From Pseudomonas sp. (GTDB taxonomy: Bacteria; Pseudomonadota; Gammaproteobacteria; Pseudomonadales; Pseudomonadaceae): DNA of 8,932 nucleotides. The position numbers were made by a program, and so were the translations under genes. Position 1 is the first letter of the stretch; each line of letters opens with the position of its first letter. This document shows positions 1 through 6,565 of the stretch, piece by piece. Below the pieces are notes generated by a model that did not search any database, was not told the DNA's origin, and saw only the letters and a program-made list of their open reading frames with translations. The stretch spans positions 1 to 8,932 of the forward strand of contig DPSI01000480.1 of NCBI GenBank assembly GCA_003527165.1. The letters run 5' to 3'.

Positions 1-215
1 ATCAAGCAGACACCTCTTTCAGTGCAAATTCAAAGCTGGATGACTGCTCGCTTTCATAAGCGGCGAACTCTAACAAAATCTCACCAGCTTACCCAGACCA
101 TACATCGCGGGATGGCCCTGTGATAGCACGCGATTGCCCCGCTGCCCGGACCTTCGCTTTGAACGTAAGAGGCCACGTGTACGTCTGATCCATTGATCAA
201 CATAGTCCCTAACCG
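1..215. other. Left-edge stretch with no supported intact gene
   Basis: No complete gene is supported here. On the minus strand a short open segment (about 88 down to 2) ends in a stop at 2-4 and would encode a tail containing EILLEFAAYESEQ and FEFALKEVSA. It is closed upstream by a TAA and has no start, so it could be the end of a decayed gene or chance. On the plus strand a 40-codon frame is open from base 1 to a TGA at 121-123, also without recognisable content. A perfect dyad, TGATC-CATT-GATCA, lies at 186-199 just before the first gene and could be an operator, but I cannot tie it to a regulator. I see no clear promoter, tRNA or terminator. Confidence 0.4.
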
Positions 216-227
216 CTGGTATCGCTT

Positions 228-956
228 TTGTTCGCAAGTCTCGTCGCAGCCCTTGCTTTGGCTGCTGTTCACCTGGGCGCAGGACGCCTGCGCAAACTCA
301 GCCGCCTGCCTCGCAGTCGCTGGCTTTCGATGGCTGGCGGCGTTTCGGTCGCCTACGTGTTCGTTCATTTGTTACCCGAACTGGCCCGTGGTCAGAAGGT
401 GATGGACGGTAGCGATATCGCGTTGCTTAGTTACCTCGAGCATCACGCTTATCTGTTGGCGCTGCTTGGCCTCGCGGCCTTCTATGGTTTGGAACGCCTG
501 ATCAAGAAGCACCGATGCGAATTGCCGGAGCACGAGCAATCCCATGCAGGGGTGTTCTGGCTGCACATCGCCGCATTCGCGATCTACAACGGCCTGATTG
601 GCTACCTGTTGATGCACGGTGAGAACAGCAACCTGACGTCGCTGACGCTCTACTGCGTCGCGATGGGACTGCACTTTCTGGTCAACGACTTCGCCCTCCA
701 GAGCGATCACAAGGATCTGTTCAGGCGCCGTGGCCGCTGGTTGCTCGCGGTGATGCCCCTGGCCGGTTGGGCCGTGGGGACCGCTATCGAGGCTTCCGAA
801 CTGGCCATTTCGGCGCTGACCGCATTCGTTGGCGGTTCGATCATCTTGAACGTGCTCAAGGAGGAATTGCCTGAAGAGCGCAAAAGCCGTTTCGGCGCTT
901 TCCTGCTCGGTTGTGTCGGCTATTCGATCCTGCTGCTCAGCTTTCAAGGCGAGTAA
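228..956 (+). CDS. ZIP-like eight-helix membrane protein, 5' end uncertain
   Basis: A predicted inner-membrane protein of 242 residues from the first TTG. Eight hydrophobic segments can be seen at roughly 2-18, 32-50, 73-90, 109-128, 134-152, 170-186, 190-208 and 222-240, the number usual for ZIP metal transporters. The VHLLPEL motif in the second helix, a His-containing helix (WLHIAAFAIYNG) and LHFLVNDF followed by a His resemble the metal-lining positions of ZIP proteins, but the classic ZIP HNxxDG and HExPHE motifs are absent. Transport of a divalent metal is therefore only an inference. The start is not settled: no ATG lies in frame after the TAA at 210-212, only CTG at 216 and TTG at 228, and neither has a Shine-Dalgarno sequence. 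The frame one base away upstream would add a plausible extension (see findings). It converges on acr3 with 10 bases between stop codons and no terminator hairpin. Confidence 0.6.
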   Translation: MFASLVAALALAAVHLGAGRLRKLSRLPRSRWLSMAGGVSVAYVFVHLLPELARGQKVMDGSDIALLSYLEHHAYLLALLGLAAFYGLERLIKKHRCELPEHEQSHAGVFWLHIAAFAIYNGLIGYLLMHGENSNLTSLTLYCVAMGLHFLVNDFALQSDHKDLFRRRGRWLLAVMPLAGWAVGTAIEASELAISALTAFVGGSIILNVLKEELPEERKSRFGAFLLGCVGYSILLLSFQGE

Positions 957-966
957 TCGGACAGGG

Positions 967-2046
967 TCAAGCCCGGTGCAAGGCTCGGTTGTACCAATCA
1001 CGGCTGCGGTTGACGGTACGAACCAGCCAGAGCATGACCGGCACCTCGATCAACACGCCCACTACCGTGGCAAGAGCCGCGCCGGAGTTGAATCCGTACA
1101 GCACGATCGCCACCGCCACTGCCAGCTCGAAGAAATTCGACGCGCCAATCATCGCCGAGGGGCCAGCGACGTCATGACGGACCTGCCACTTGCGATTCAG
1201 CCAATAGCCGAGGCCGGCGATGAACAGCGTCTGCAGGAAAATCGGTACCGCCAGCATGGCGATGATCAAGGGCTGCTCCACGATCGCCTCGCCCTGAAAC
1301 GAAAACAGCAGAACCAGCGTCGCTAGCAGCGCCACGATGGAAAATGGCGCGCTTTTGGCCAACGTCGCCTGGAATGCCACCGCCCCTCGCTGTATCACCC
1401 GAGCGCGAATGAACTGGGCGATGACCAGCGGGATCACGACGTACATCAATACCGATAGCAGCAGCGTGTCCCAGGGTACCGGTATGGACGACACGCCCAG
1501 CAGCAGCGCCACGATCGGTGCAAAGGCGAACACCATCACCAGGTCATTCACTGCCACCTGGGTGAGGGTGAAATTGGCGTTGCCATTACAGAGGTTGCTC
1601 CAGACGAACACCATCGCGGTGCATGGCGCGGCACCCAGCAGGATCAGCCCGGCCATGTAGCTGTCCAGCTCAGCTGCGGGTAGCCAGGGGGCGAAGACAT
1701 GCTTGATGAACAGCCAGCCGAGCAGCGCCATGGTGAAGGGTTTTACCGCCCAGTTGACGAAAAGCGTAATCCCCATGCTCGCTCGTTGGGTATACAGCTC
1801 GCGCAGCGACGAGAAGTCGATTTTCATCAGCATCGGGATGATCATCACCCAGATCAGTAAGCCGACCGGAATATTCACATGCGCGACTTCCAGCGCGCCC
1901 ACCACCTGGGCGGCCTCTGGAGCATGGAGCCCGAGCAGTGTCCCGGCGACGATGCATAGAAGCACCCAGAGCGTCAGATAACGTTCGAAGAAACCGAGCG
2001 GCGCTCCTGCGGCATTCTTCCCGGCGACTTCGCATTGGCTGGACAT
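967..2046 (-). CDS. acr3: Acr3 arsenite efflux carrier
   Basis: Inner-membrane arsenite carrier of the BART/Acr3 family, which exports As(III) using the proton motive force. The product is 359 residues, normal for the family, with about ten hydrophobic segments. The hallmark APCTAMVFVWSNLC sits at 140-153, with the conserved thiolate Cys at 142. Further family signatures are VNDLVMVF (167-173), SAMIGASNFFELAVA (297-311) and GVLIEVPVML with the conserved Glu at 334. I chose the ATG at 2046 because it has an AAGGAA ribosome binding site 10 bases upstream (2057-2062). A longer frame would begin at a TTG at 2067, but that lies only about four bases from the predicted transcript start. The gene is divergent from arsR and shares its control region; a CATATG element in its promoter suggests ArsR control. 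It is Acr3, not ArsB, and no arsA is present. Confidence 0.95.
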   Translation of the reverse strand: MSSQCEVAGKNAAGAPLGFFERYLTLWVLLCIVAGTLLGLHAPEAAQVVGALEVAHVNIPVGLLIWVMIIPMLMKIDFSSLRELYTQRASMGITLFVNWAVKPFTMALLGWLFIKHVFAPWLPAAELDSYMAGLILLGAAPCTAMVFVWSNLCNGNANFTLTQVAVNDLVMVFAFAPIVALLLGVSSIPVPWDTLLLSVLMYVVIPLVIAQFIRARVIQRGAVAFQATLAKSAPFSIVALLATLVLLFSFQGEAIVEQPLIIAMLAVPIFLQTLFIAGLGYWLNRKWQVRHDVAGPSAMIGASNFFELAVAVAIVLYGFNSGAALATVVGVLIEVPVMLWLVRTVNRSRDWYNRALHRA

Positions 2047-2077
2047 GCTGAACTCATTCCTTCGCAATAATGTCGTT

Positions 2078-2107
2078 GATATACGCTAATTCATATGTCT
2101 TTGTCCG
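2078..2107 (-). promoter_or_regulatory. Predicted acr3 promoter
   Basis: Reading the minus strand, a -35 box CGGACA (2102-2107, 4 of 6 consensus) and a -10 box TATATC (2078-2083, 4 of 6) are separated by 18 bases. Transcription would start near 2071, giving a leader of about 25 bases that contains the AAGGAA ribosome binding site. The spacer holds CATATG at 2092-2097. Its layout matches that of the arsR promoter on the other strand. This is a reading by eye without experimental support. Confidence 0.5.
2089..2104. promoter_or_regulatory. Candidate ArsR operator, acr3 side
   Basis: The sequence ATTCATATGTCTTTGT centres on a CATATG palindrome (2092-2097) lying between the -35 and -10 boxes of the acr3 promoter. 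The arrangement TCATATG followed a few bases later by a T-rich TTTG resembles, as I remember them, the ArsR sites of enterobacterial ars operons. A repressor bound here would block RNA polymerase directly. The same CATATGT heptamer recurs exactly 100 bases away in the arsR promoter, which supports a shared regulator. Binding by ArsR is an inference. Confidence 0.4.
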
Positions 2108-2183
2108 TAAAGCGCAGCGCTAGCCACGCCCGTATAACAAGCACGTTAAAAACCCCAACCAGTCGATCGGTCTCGCTCGATGC

Positions 2184-2213
2184 TTTACCTGCATATGTGC
2201 CAGGCAATATATT
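2184..2213 (+). promoter_or_regulatory. Predicted arsR operon promoter
   Basis: A -35 box TTTACC (2184-2189, 4 of 6) and a -10 box TATATT (2208-2213, 5 of 6) are separated by 18 bases. Transcription would start near 2220, about 29 bases before the arsR start. The spacer carries CATATG at 2192-2197, so a repressor bound there would cover the promoter. It is the only plausible promoter for arsR through arsJ, because the genes that follow are closely spaced. Confidence 0.5.
2190..2204. promoter_or_regulatory. Candidate ArsR operator, arsR side
   Basis: The sequence TGCATATGTGCCAGG contains the second CATATGT heptamer (2192-2198), in the spacer of the arsR promoter. It gives a simple route for autoregulation by ArsR. 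Just downstream, TTCGTCGAA (2212-2220) is a perfect dyad overlapping the -10 end and the predicted transcription start, and could be an alternative or additional half of the site. Which dyad is bound cannot be decided from sequence alone. Confidence 0.4.
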
Positions 2214-2248
2214 CGTCGAAACGTATCTAAATTGATGGCATCGTCTAG

Positions 2249-2605
2249 ATGATTGAACACCTGACCCCGACCGCCGTTTTCAAATGTCTGGCAGACGAGA
2301 CCCGCGCGCGGACGACCCTGCTCATCGCCAGCGAAGGTGAGCTGTGCGTCTGCGAATTGACCTGTGCCCTGGACGAAATCCAGCCGAAAGTGTCCCGGCA
2401 CCTGGCGCAGCTTCGCAGCTGCGGGCTGCTGGCGGACCGGCGTCAGGGCCAATGGGTCTACTACCGCCTCCATCCGCACCTGCCCGACTGGGTTCATCAG
2501 ATGCTGCAGACCATTCTCGACGCCAACAAAAATTGGCTGGCGTCCAACAGCCGGCGGCTGGAAGCCATGCGCAACCGGCCTGAACGCACCTCCGTATGTG
2601 GCTGA
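2249..2605 (+). CDS. arsR: ArsR-family arsenite-responsive repressor
   Basis: Cytoplasmic winged-helix repressor of 118 residues, the usual ArsR/SmtB size, that leaves DNA when As(III) binds. The opening PTAVFKCLADETRAR (7-21) is typical. The sensor motif ELCVCEL lies at 31-37 at the start of the DNA-binding region, with Cys33 and Cys35; Cys39 could be the third ligand. The recognition helix is QPKVSRHLAQLRSCGLL (45-61), followed by the wing RRQGQWVYYRL (64-74). The start is firm: a TAG lies immediately upstream in frame and no other early Met exists. The ribosome binding site is poor (a GATGG about ten bases upstream), suggesting low repressor synthesis. It leads the operon, 18 bases before arsH, and probably controls both divergent promoters. 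The third cysteine is one residue further along than in the classic CVCDLC arrangement. Confidence 0.95.
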   Translation: MIEHLTPTAVFKCLADETRARTTLLIASEGELCVCELTCALDEIQPKVSRHLAQLRSCGLLADRRQGQWVYYRLHPHLPDWVHQMLQTILDANKNWLASNSRRLEAMRNRPERTSVCG

Positions 2606-2623
2606 ACGAACAAGGGAACCTCC

Positions 2624-3352
2624 ATGACCAGTGACCTGCTTCAGGCCGAAGTGCCGAACGTCGAGGACGATCTGTTCGCCCTGCCCGACCTTGAACGGCT
2701 CGGCAATCCGGGTGATTTGTCCCATCCTCCACGGATTCTTCTGCTCTACGGCTCGAACCGCGAACGTTCGTTCAGCCGCCTGGTGGTTGAGGAGGCCTCG
2801 CGCCTGCTGCAACGGCTGGGCGCCGAGACACGCATTTTCAATCCGACCGGGCTACCCCTGCCGGACGACGCGCCGGATACACACCCGAAGGTGAAGGAGC
2901 TGCGTGATCTGATGACCTGGTCCGAAGGACAGGTCTGGTGCTCTCCGGAGCGGCACGGCTCGATGAGTGCGGTATTCAAGGCGCAGATTGACTGGATCCC
3001 TCTCGCGCTCGGCGCCGTTCGCCCGACGCAAGGCAAGACCCTGGCAGTAATGCAGGTCTGCGGCGGCTCGCAGTCGTTCAACGTGGTCAACCAGTTGCGC
3101 GTGCTGGGGCGCTGGATGCGCATGTTCACCATCCCCAACCAGTCCTCGGTACCCAAGGCCTTCCTCGAATTCGACGACGCCGGCCGCATGAAGCCCTCCG
3201 CCTTTTACGACCGGCTGGTCGACGTCATGGAAGAACTGATGAAATTCACCATTGTGCTGCGTGGCCGCCAGGACTATCTGGTCGATCGCTATTCGGAACG
3301 TAAGGAATCGGCGCAAGCGCTGTCCCGGCGCGTCAATCAGCGGTCCATCTGA
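2624..3352 (+). CDS. arsH: ArsH NADPH-dependent FMN reductase
   Basis: Cytoplasmic flavoprotein of the NADPH-dependent FMN reductase family. Characterised ArsH proteins oxidise trivalent methylated and aromatic arsenicals to the less toxic pentavalent forms, and some reduce quinones or produce H2O2. The product is 242 residues, normal for ArsH, including the family's N-terminal extension before the flavodoxin fold. The FMN phosphate loop is [11 protein letters not shown] (42-52). [10 protein letters not shown] (106-115) with [10 protein letters not shown] and the GGSQSFN loop (147-153) are ArsH signatures. The ATG has an AAGGGA ribosome binding site six bases upstream. It lies 18 bases after arsR and 21 before the phosphatase gene, so it is surely cotranscribed. 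No arsM is in the window, so the organoarsenical substrates would come from outside or from another locus. Confidence 0.94.
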   Translation: MTSDLLQAEVPNVEDDLFALPDLERLGNPGDLSHPPRILLLYGSNRERSFSRLVVEEASRLLQRLGAETRIFNPTGLPLPDDAPDTHPKVKELRDLMTWSEGQVWCSPERHGSMSAVFKAQIDWIPLALGAVRPTQGKTLAVMQVCGGSQSFNVVNQLRVLGRWMRMFTIPNQSSVPKAFLEFDDAGRMKPSAFYDRLVDVMEELMKFTIVLRGRQDYLVDRYSERKESAQALSRRVNQRSI

Positions 3353-3373
3353 GCACGCTCGAAGGAGCCGATT

Positions 3374-3880
3374 ATGACCCAGCACCCCTTTGATCTTTTC
3401 ACCGCAGCAGACCTTCCCGGCGCGTTGATCTTCACCCCGTGCCCAGGCACTCGAGGTACCGATGTCGCTGGTGCGCTCGCTACCCTGCAAGCCGCCGGCG
3501 CCTGCGCCGTAGTCACCCTGATGCCGACCTCGGAGTTGGCAGACAACGAGGCGGATACCCTGCCGGAACTGTGTGCGGCGCACGGGCTGGAATGGTTCCA
3601 GCTCCCGGTGCCCGACGAGCAGAATCCTGGCGAAGCGTTCGATGCGCAATGGGCGCGACACCGGCCACGGGTCCTCGCGTTGCTGGACGAAGGCCGCCGC
3701 GTTGCCATTCACTGCAAAGGCGGCTCTGGACGTACCGGATTGATCGCCGCACGCATTCTCATCGAGCGGGGCGTGCCGCGCGAGCGGGCGATCGGGCTTG
3801 TTCAGGCGCTACGCTCCAAAGCCATTAGGCACCCGGCCCACGCGGCCTGGATCGCCCAGTTCGAAGCCGGCCAAGCCTGA
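3374..3880 (+). CDS. Dual-specificity-type (CDKN3-like) phosphatase of the ars operon
   Basis: A cytoplasmic protein of 168 residues with the cysteine phosphatase signature [10 protein letters not shown] (113-122). It provides the nucleophile Cys114, phosphate-binding Arg120 and Thr121, a CX5R loop. A likely general acid is Asp81 in PVPDEQNP, placed as in atypical dual-specificity phosphatases. Proteins of this kind recur in ars operons under labels such as cyclin-dependent kinase inhibitor 3 family, but I know of no established substrate. The loop also contains GXGXXG (117-122), which, as I recall, separates true phosphatases from the yeast arsenate reductase Acr2p that shares HCX5R; this favours a phosphatase. 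It is not ArsC of either type. Its ATG has a strong GAAGGAG ribosome binding site six bases upstream, and its stop overlaps the next start. The fold call is firm, the role unknown. Confidence 0.85.
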   Translation: MTQHPFDLFTAADLPGALIFTPCPGTRGTDVAGALATLQAAGACAVVTLMPTSELADNEADTLPELCAAHGLEWFQLPVPDEQNPGEAFDAQWARHRPRVLALLDEGRRVAIHCKGGSGRTGLIAARILIERGVPRERAIGLVQALRSKAIRHPAHAAWIAQFEAGQA

Positions 3881-4206
3881 TGCTCAAAACCACCGCCCTC
3901 TTCGCCCTCACTGCCGTCGCTGAAATCGTTGGCTGCTATCTGCCTTATCTCTGGCTCAAGCAGGGCAAGAGTGTCTGGCTGCTGGTGCCTGCGGCCTTGT
4001 CCCTGGCGCTGTTTGCCTGGCTGCTATCGCTACACCCGACCGCCGCAGGCCGGGTCTATGCCGCTTACGGTGGTATCTACGTGGGCGTGGCGATGCTTTG
4101 GTTATGGCTGGTCGATGGCATTCGGCCCACTTACTGGGACTTGCTCGGGTGCGCAGTGGCCCTGCTTGGCATGGCAATCATCATGTTTGCGCCACGCGCC
4201 AGTTGA
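3880..4206 (+). CDS. YnfA-family (UPF0060) small membrane protein
   Basis: An inner-membrane protein of 108 residues with four hydrophobic segments (about 3-24, 32-50, 62-79 and 86-104). The family signatures are [13 protein letters not shown] (14-26) with the conserved membrane Glu15, [17 protein letters not shown] (52-68) and [12 protein letters not shown] (79-90). YnfA proteins resemble small multidrug resistance (SMR) transporters in size and topology, and some have been linked to drug efflux; a transport role here is an inference. The ATG overlaps the phosphatase stop by one base (TGATG), so its translation is probably coupled to that gene. Its ribosome binding site would fall within the end of the phosphatase gene and is not obvious. 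Its place between a phosphatase and the arsenate-modifying GAPDH suggests an arsenic-linked job, perhaps export of an unidentified product. Confidence 0.9.
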   Translation: MLKTTALFALTAVAEIVGCYLPYLWLKQGKSVWLLVPAALSLALFAWLLSLHPTAAGRVYAAYGGIYVGVAMLWLWLVDGIRPTYWDLLGCAVALLGMAIIMFAPRAS

Positions 4207-4231
4207 ATCTGCTATTGGGGAGTGGCCTCTT

Positions 4232-5239
4232 ATGACTGTGAAAGTAGGCATCAATGGTTTTGGCCGCATTGGACGTCTGGCGCTTCGCGCCGCCTGGGGC
4301 TGGCCTGAGTTGGAGTTCGTTCGGATCAACGATCCGGCCGGCGACGCCGCTACCCATGCCCACTTGCTGAACTTCGACTCGGTGCATGGCCGCTGGCAGC
4401 ACGAAGCGAGCAGCGACGGCGATTGCCTGATGATCGAGCGCAAGCGGATCCGGGTGACCGCGAACAAGGCCATCGCCGACACCGATTGGTCCGACTGCGA
4501 CCTGGTGATCGAAGCCAGCGGCAAGATGAAAACCGTTGCGATTCTGCAAGCTTATCTGGAGCAAGGCGTGAAACGCGTCGTGGTTAGCGCGCCGGTCAAG
4601 GAAGCCGGAGCACTCAACATCGTCATGGGCGTCAACGACCGGTTGTTCGATCCGGCGCAACACCGCATCGTTACCGCCGCGTCGTGCACCACCAATTGCC
4701 TGGCGCCGGTGGTAAAGGTAATCCACGAGCACCTCGGCATCCGTCACGGGTCGATCACGACCATTCACGATCTGACCAACACCCAGAGCATTCTCGACCA
4801 GCCGCACAAGGACCTGCGACGGGCCCGCGCGTCGGGTATGAGCCTGATCCCAACCACCACCGGTTCGGCGACTGCCATCGCCGAGATCTTTCCGGAGCTG
4901 CGCGGCAAGCTCAACGGTCACGCCGTGCGTGTCCCGCTGGCCAACGCGTCGCTGACCGACTGCGTGTTCGAAGTCGAACGGGAGACCACCGCCGAAGAGG
5001 TCAACCATTTGTTGCAGGCCGCAGCGGCCGAAGGTCCGCTCGAGGGCATCCTGGGCTACGAAGAGCGTCCGTTGGTTTCCATCGACTACCGGACCGATCC
5101 GCGTTCATCAATCATCGATGCGCTGTCGACCATGGTCGTCAACGGGACCCAGGTGAAGCTCTATGCCTGGTACGACAATGAATGGGGATACGCCAACCGT
5201 ACCGTAGAGCTGGCGCGCAAGGTCGGCCTGGCCGGTTAG
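4232..5239 (+). CDS. ArsJ-associated glyceraldehyde-3-phosphate dehydrogenase
   Basis: A cytoplasmic NAD-dependent GAPDH of 335 residues. With arsenate in place of phosphate it turns glyceraldehyde 3-phosphate into unstable 1-arseno-3-phosphoglycerate, the substrate of ArsJ. The Rossmann glycine motif is [15 protein letters not shown] (6-20). Asp34 in RINDPAGD fits NAD use. The active-site motif SCTTNC (151-156) supplies nucleophile Cys152, and His179 in [10 protein letters not shown] is the catalytic partner. [13 protein letters not shown] (311-323) is the C-terminal signature. I start at the ATG at 4232 because it has GGGGAG nine bases upstream and begins the canonical [11 protein letters not shown]; the same frame happens to be open for 101 codons further upstream, across the YnfA gene. 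It lies 25 bases after that gene. Details such as TIHDLTNTQ differ from housekeeping GAPDH, as expected for the ars-linked branch. Confidence 0.95.
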   Translation: MTVKVGINGFGRIGRLALRAAWGWPELEFVRINDPAGDAATHAHLLNFDSVHGRWQHEASSDGDCLMIERKRIRVTANKAIADTDWSDCDLVIEASGKMKTVAILQAYLEQGVKRVVVSAPVKEAGALNIVMGVNDRLFDPAQHRIVTAASCTTNCLAPVVKVIHEHLGIRHGSITTIHDLTNTQSILDQPHKDLRRARASGMSLIPTTTGSATAIAEIFPELRGKLNGHAVRVPLANASLTDCVFEVERETTAEEVNHLLQAAAAEGPLEGILGYEERPLVSIDYRTDPRSSIIDALSTMVVNGTQVKLYAWYDNEWGYANRTVELARKVGLAG

Positions 5240-5250
5240 CGAACCCGATG

Positions 5251-5273
5251 GCGGTCGGGGCCAGCCTGACCGC
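5251..5273 (+). other. Stem-loop between the GAPDH gene and arsJ
   Basis: GCGGTCGGG (5251-5259) pairs with CCTGACCGC (5265-5273) through nine base pairs, one a G-U wobble, around a five-base loop. It sits 12 bases after the GAPDH stop and 47 bases before the arsJ start, in the only sizeable gap of the operon (81 bases). No run of T follows, so it is not a standard intrinsic terminator. It could stabilise the upstream mRNA, mark a processing site, or lower arsJ expression. Confidence 0.45.
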
Positions 5274-5320
5274 TGCATCCACCCAACTCCGCTACGACCC
5301 GCACCGCAACAGGATTTTCC

Positions 5321-6559
5321 ATGCACGCCCTCTCCCGCCTCGCACCGGATGTTCGCCAGTATCTGCTGGTCACCGGCAATTATTGGGCCTTCACCCTGAC
5401 CGACGGCGCGTTGCGCATGCTGGTCGTGCTGCATTTCCATACGCTCGGCTATACGCCGCTGCAGATCGCCGCCCTGTTTCTCTTCTACGAAATATTCGGC
5501 GTCATCACCAATCTGCTAGGCGGCTACCTGGGTGCGCGGCTCGGCCTCAATCGCACCATGAACGTCGGCTTGGCCATGCAGGTGGTGGCGCTGCTGATGC
5601 TGACGGTTCCCACTGCCTGGTTGACGATTCCCTGGGTGATGGGCGCGCAAGCACTGTCCGGCATCGCTAAAGACCTGAACAAGATCAGCGCCAAAAGCTC
5701 AATCAAGCTGTTGATGTCCGACGGTCAGCAAGGCACGTTGTACAAGTGGGTGGCTGTGCTCACCGGGTCGAAGAACGCGCTCAAGGGCGTGGGTTTTTTC
5801 CTCGGCGGCGCCCTACTCGCCGGCATCGGATGGCGTGGGTCCCTGCTGGTCATGGCTGCTGCATTGGCGCTGACCTGGATCGCAAGCCTGCTGCTGCTGA
5901 AAAAAGACCTGGGCAAAGCCAAGGCGAAACCGAAGTTCCGCGAACTGCTCTCCAAGAGTCGCGCCATCAACGTTCTGTCAGCCGCGCGGCTGTTTCTGTT
6001 CGGTGCGCGTGACGTCTGGTTCGTGGTTGCACTGCCGGTCTATCTATCGTCTGTGTTTGGCTGGGACTTCTGGCAGGTTGGCGGCTTTCTCGCGCTCTGG
6101 GTGATCGGCTACGGCATCATTCAGAGCTTCGCCCCCGCCATCACGGGTAAGCAGCGCGGCCAGGTCCCGGATGGGCGCGCGGCGCTCATCTGGGCGCTGC
6201 TGCTGGCAGGCCTGCCAGGGGGCATTGCGCTGGGCCTAGGCACCGGGCTCCCGCCTCAGACCGTGCTGATCGGCGGCCTGCTGCTGTTCGGCGCACTGTT
6301 CGCGGTGAATTCATCGCTGCACAGCTACCTCATCGTTTCCTACGCCAAGGCCGACGGTGCGTCGCTGGATGTCGGCTTCTATTACATGTCCAACGCCTTG
6401 GGCCGGCTATTGGGCACGCTGCTGTCCGGCTGGGTCTACCAGCGTTACGGCCTGGAAGCCTGCCTCTGGATCTCCAGCGCCTTCGTACTGCTTGCAGCGT
6501 TGATATCGATGGGCCTGCCTCGACACCAGCAGGCAGACCCATCGACGGGCCGAGCGTGA
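5321..6559 (+). CDS. arsJ: ArsJ organoarsenical efflux permease
   Basis: An inner-membrane MFS transporter of 412 residues with about eleven or twelve hydrophobic segments. ArsJ exports 1-arseno-3-phosphoglycerate made by the neighbouring GAPDH; outside the cell this breaks down to arsenate, so the pair gives arsenate resistance without reduction. Supporting features are the N-terminal NYWAFTLTDGALRMLVVLHF (20-39), a GGYLGARLGLNRT loop (67-79) in the place of the MFS loop 2-3 motif, and the central AKDLNKISAKSSIK stretch, which I recognise as ArsJ-like. The position directly after the GAPDH gene is also diagnostic. The ATG has an AGGA ribosome binding site six bases upstream. It is the last gene of the operon. 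No intrinsic terminator follows, and the convergent cus region begins seven bases after the stop. Confidence 0.93.
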   Translation: MHALSRLAPDVRQYLLVTGNYWAFTLTDGALRMLVVLHFHTLGYTPLQIAALFLFYEIFGVITNLLGGYLGARLGLNRTMNVGLAMQVVALLMLTVPTAWLTIPWVMGAQALSGIAKDLNKISAKSSIKLLMSDGQQGTLYKWVAVLTGSKNALKGVGFFLGGALLAGIGWRGSLLVMAAALALTWIASLLLLKKDLGKAKAKPKFRELLSKSRAINVLSAARLFLFGARDVWFVVALPVYLSSVFGWDFWQVGGFLALWVIGYGIIQSFAPAITGKQRGQVPDGRAALIWALLLAGLPGGIALGLGTGLPPQTVLIGGLLLFGALFAVNSSLHSYLIVSYAKADGASLDVGFYYMSNALGRLLGTLLSGWVYQRYGLEACLWISSAFVLLAALISMGLPRHQQADPSTGRA

Positions 6560-6565
6560 TGCCGG

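Noticed and set aside
2..88. Minus-strand tail containing FEFALKEVSA as the end of a real gene
   Set aside because: It is only 28 codons, closed upstream by a TAA and without a start. It could be a relic but cannot be assigned to any family.
2044..2067. TTG at 2067 as the acr3 start
   Set aside because: It would place the AAGGAA ribosome binding site inside the gene and the start within about four bases of the predicted transcript start; the ATG at 2046 fits better.
2852..3712. Minus-strand open frame of 286 codons opposite arsH and the phosphatase gene
   Set aside because: It is a shadow of two well-supported genes and has no domain signature.
3929..4231. In-frame extension of the GAPDH reading frame across the YnfA gene
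   Set aside because: The GAPDH fold starts at [11 protein letters not shown] with its own GGGGAG ribosome binding site; the extension is an out-of-frame reading of ynfA with no homology to any GAPDH extension I know.
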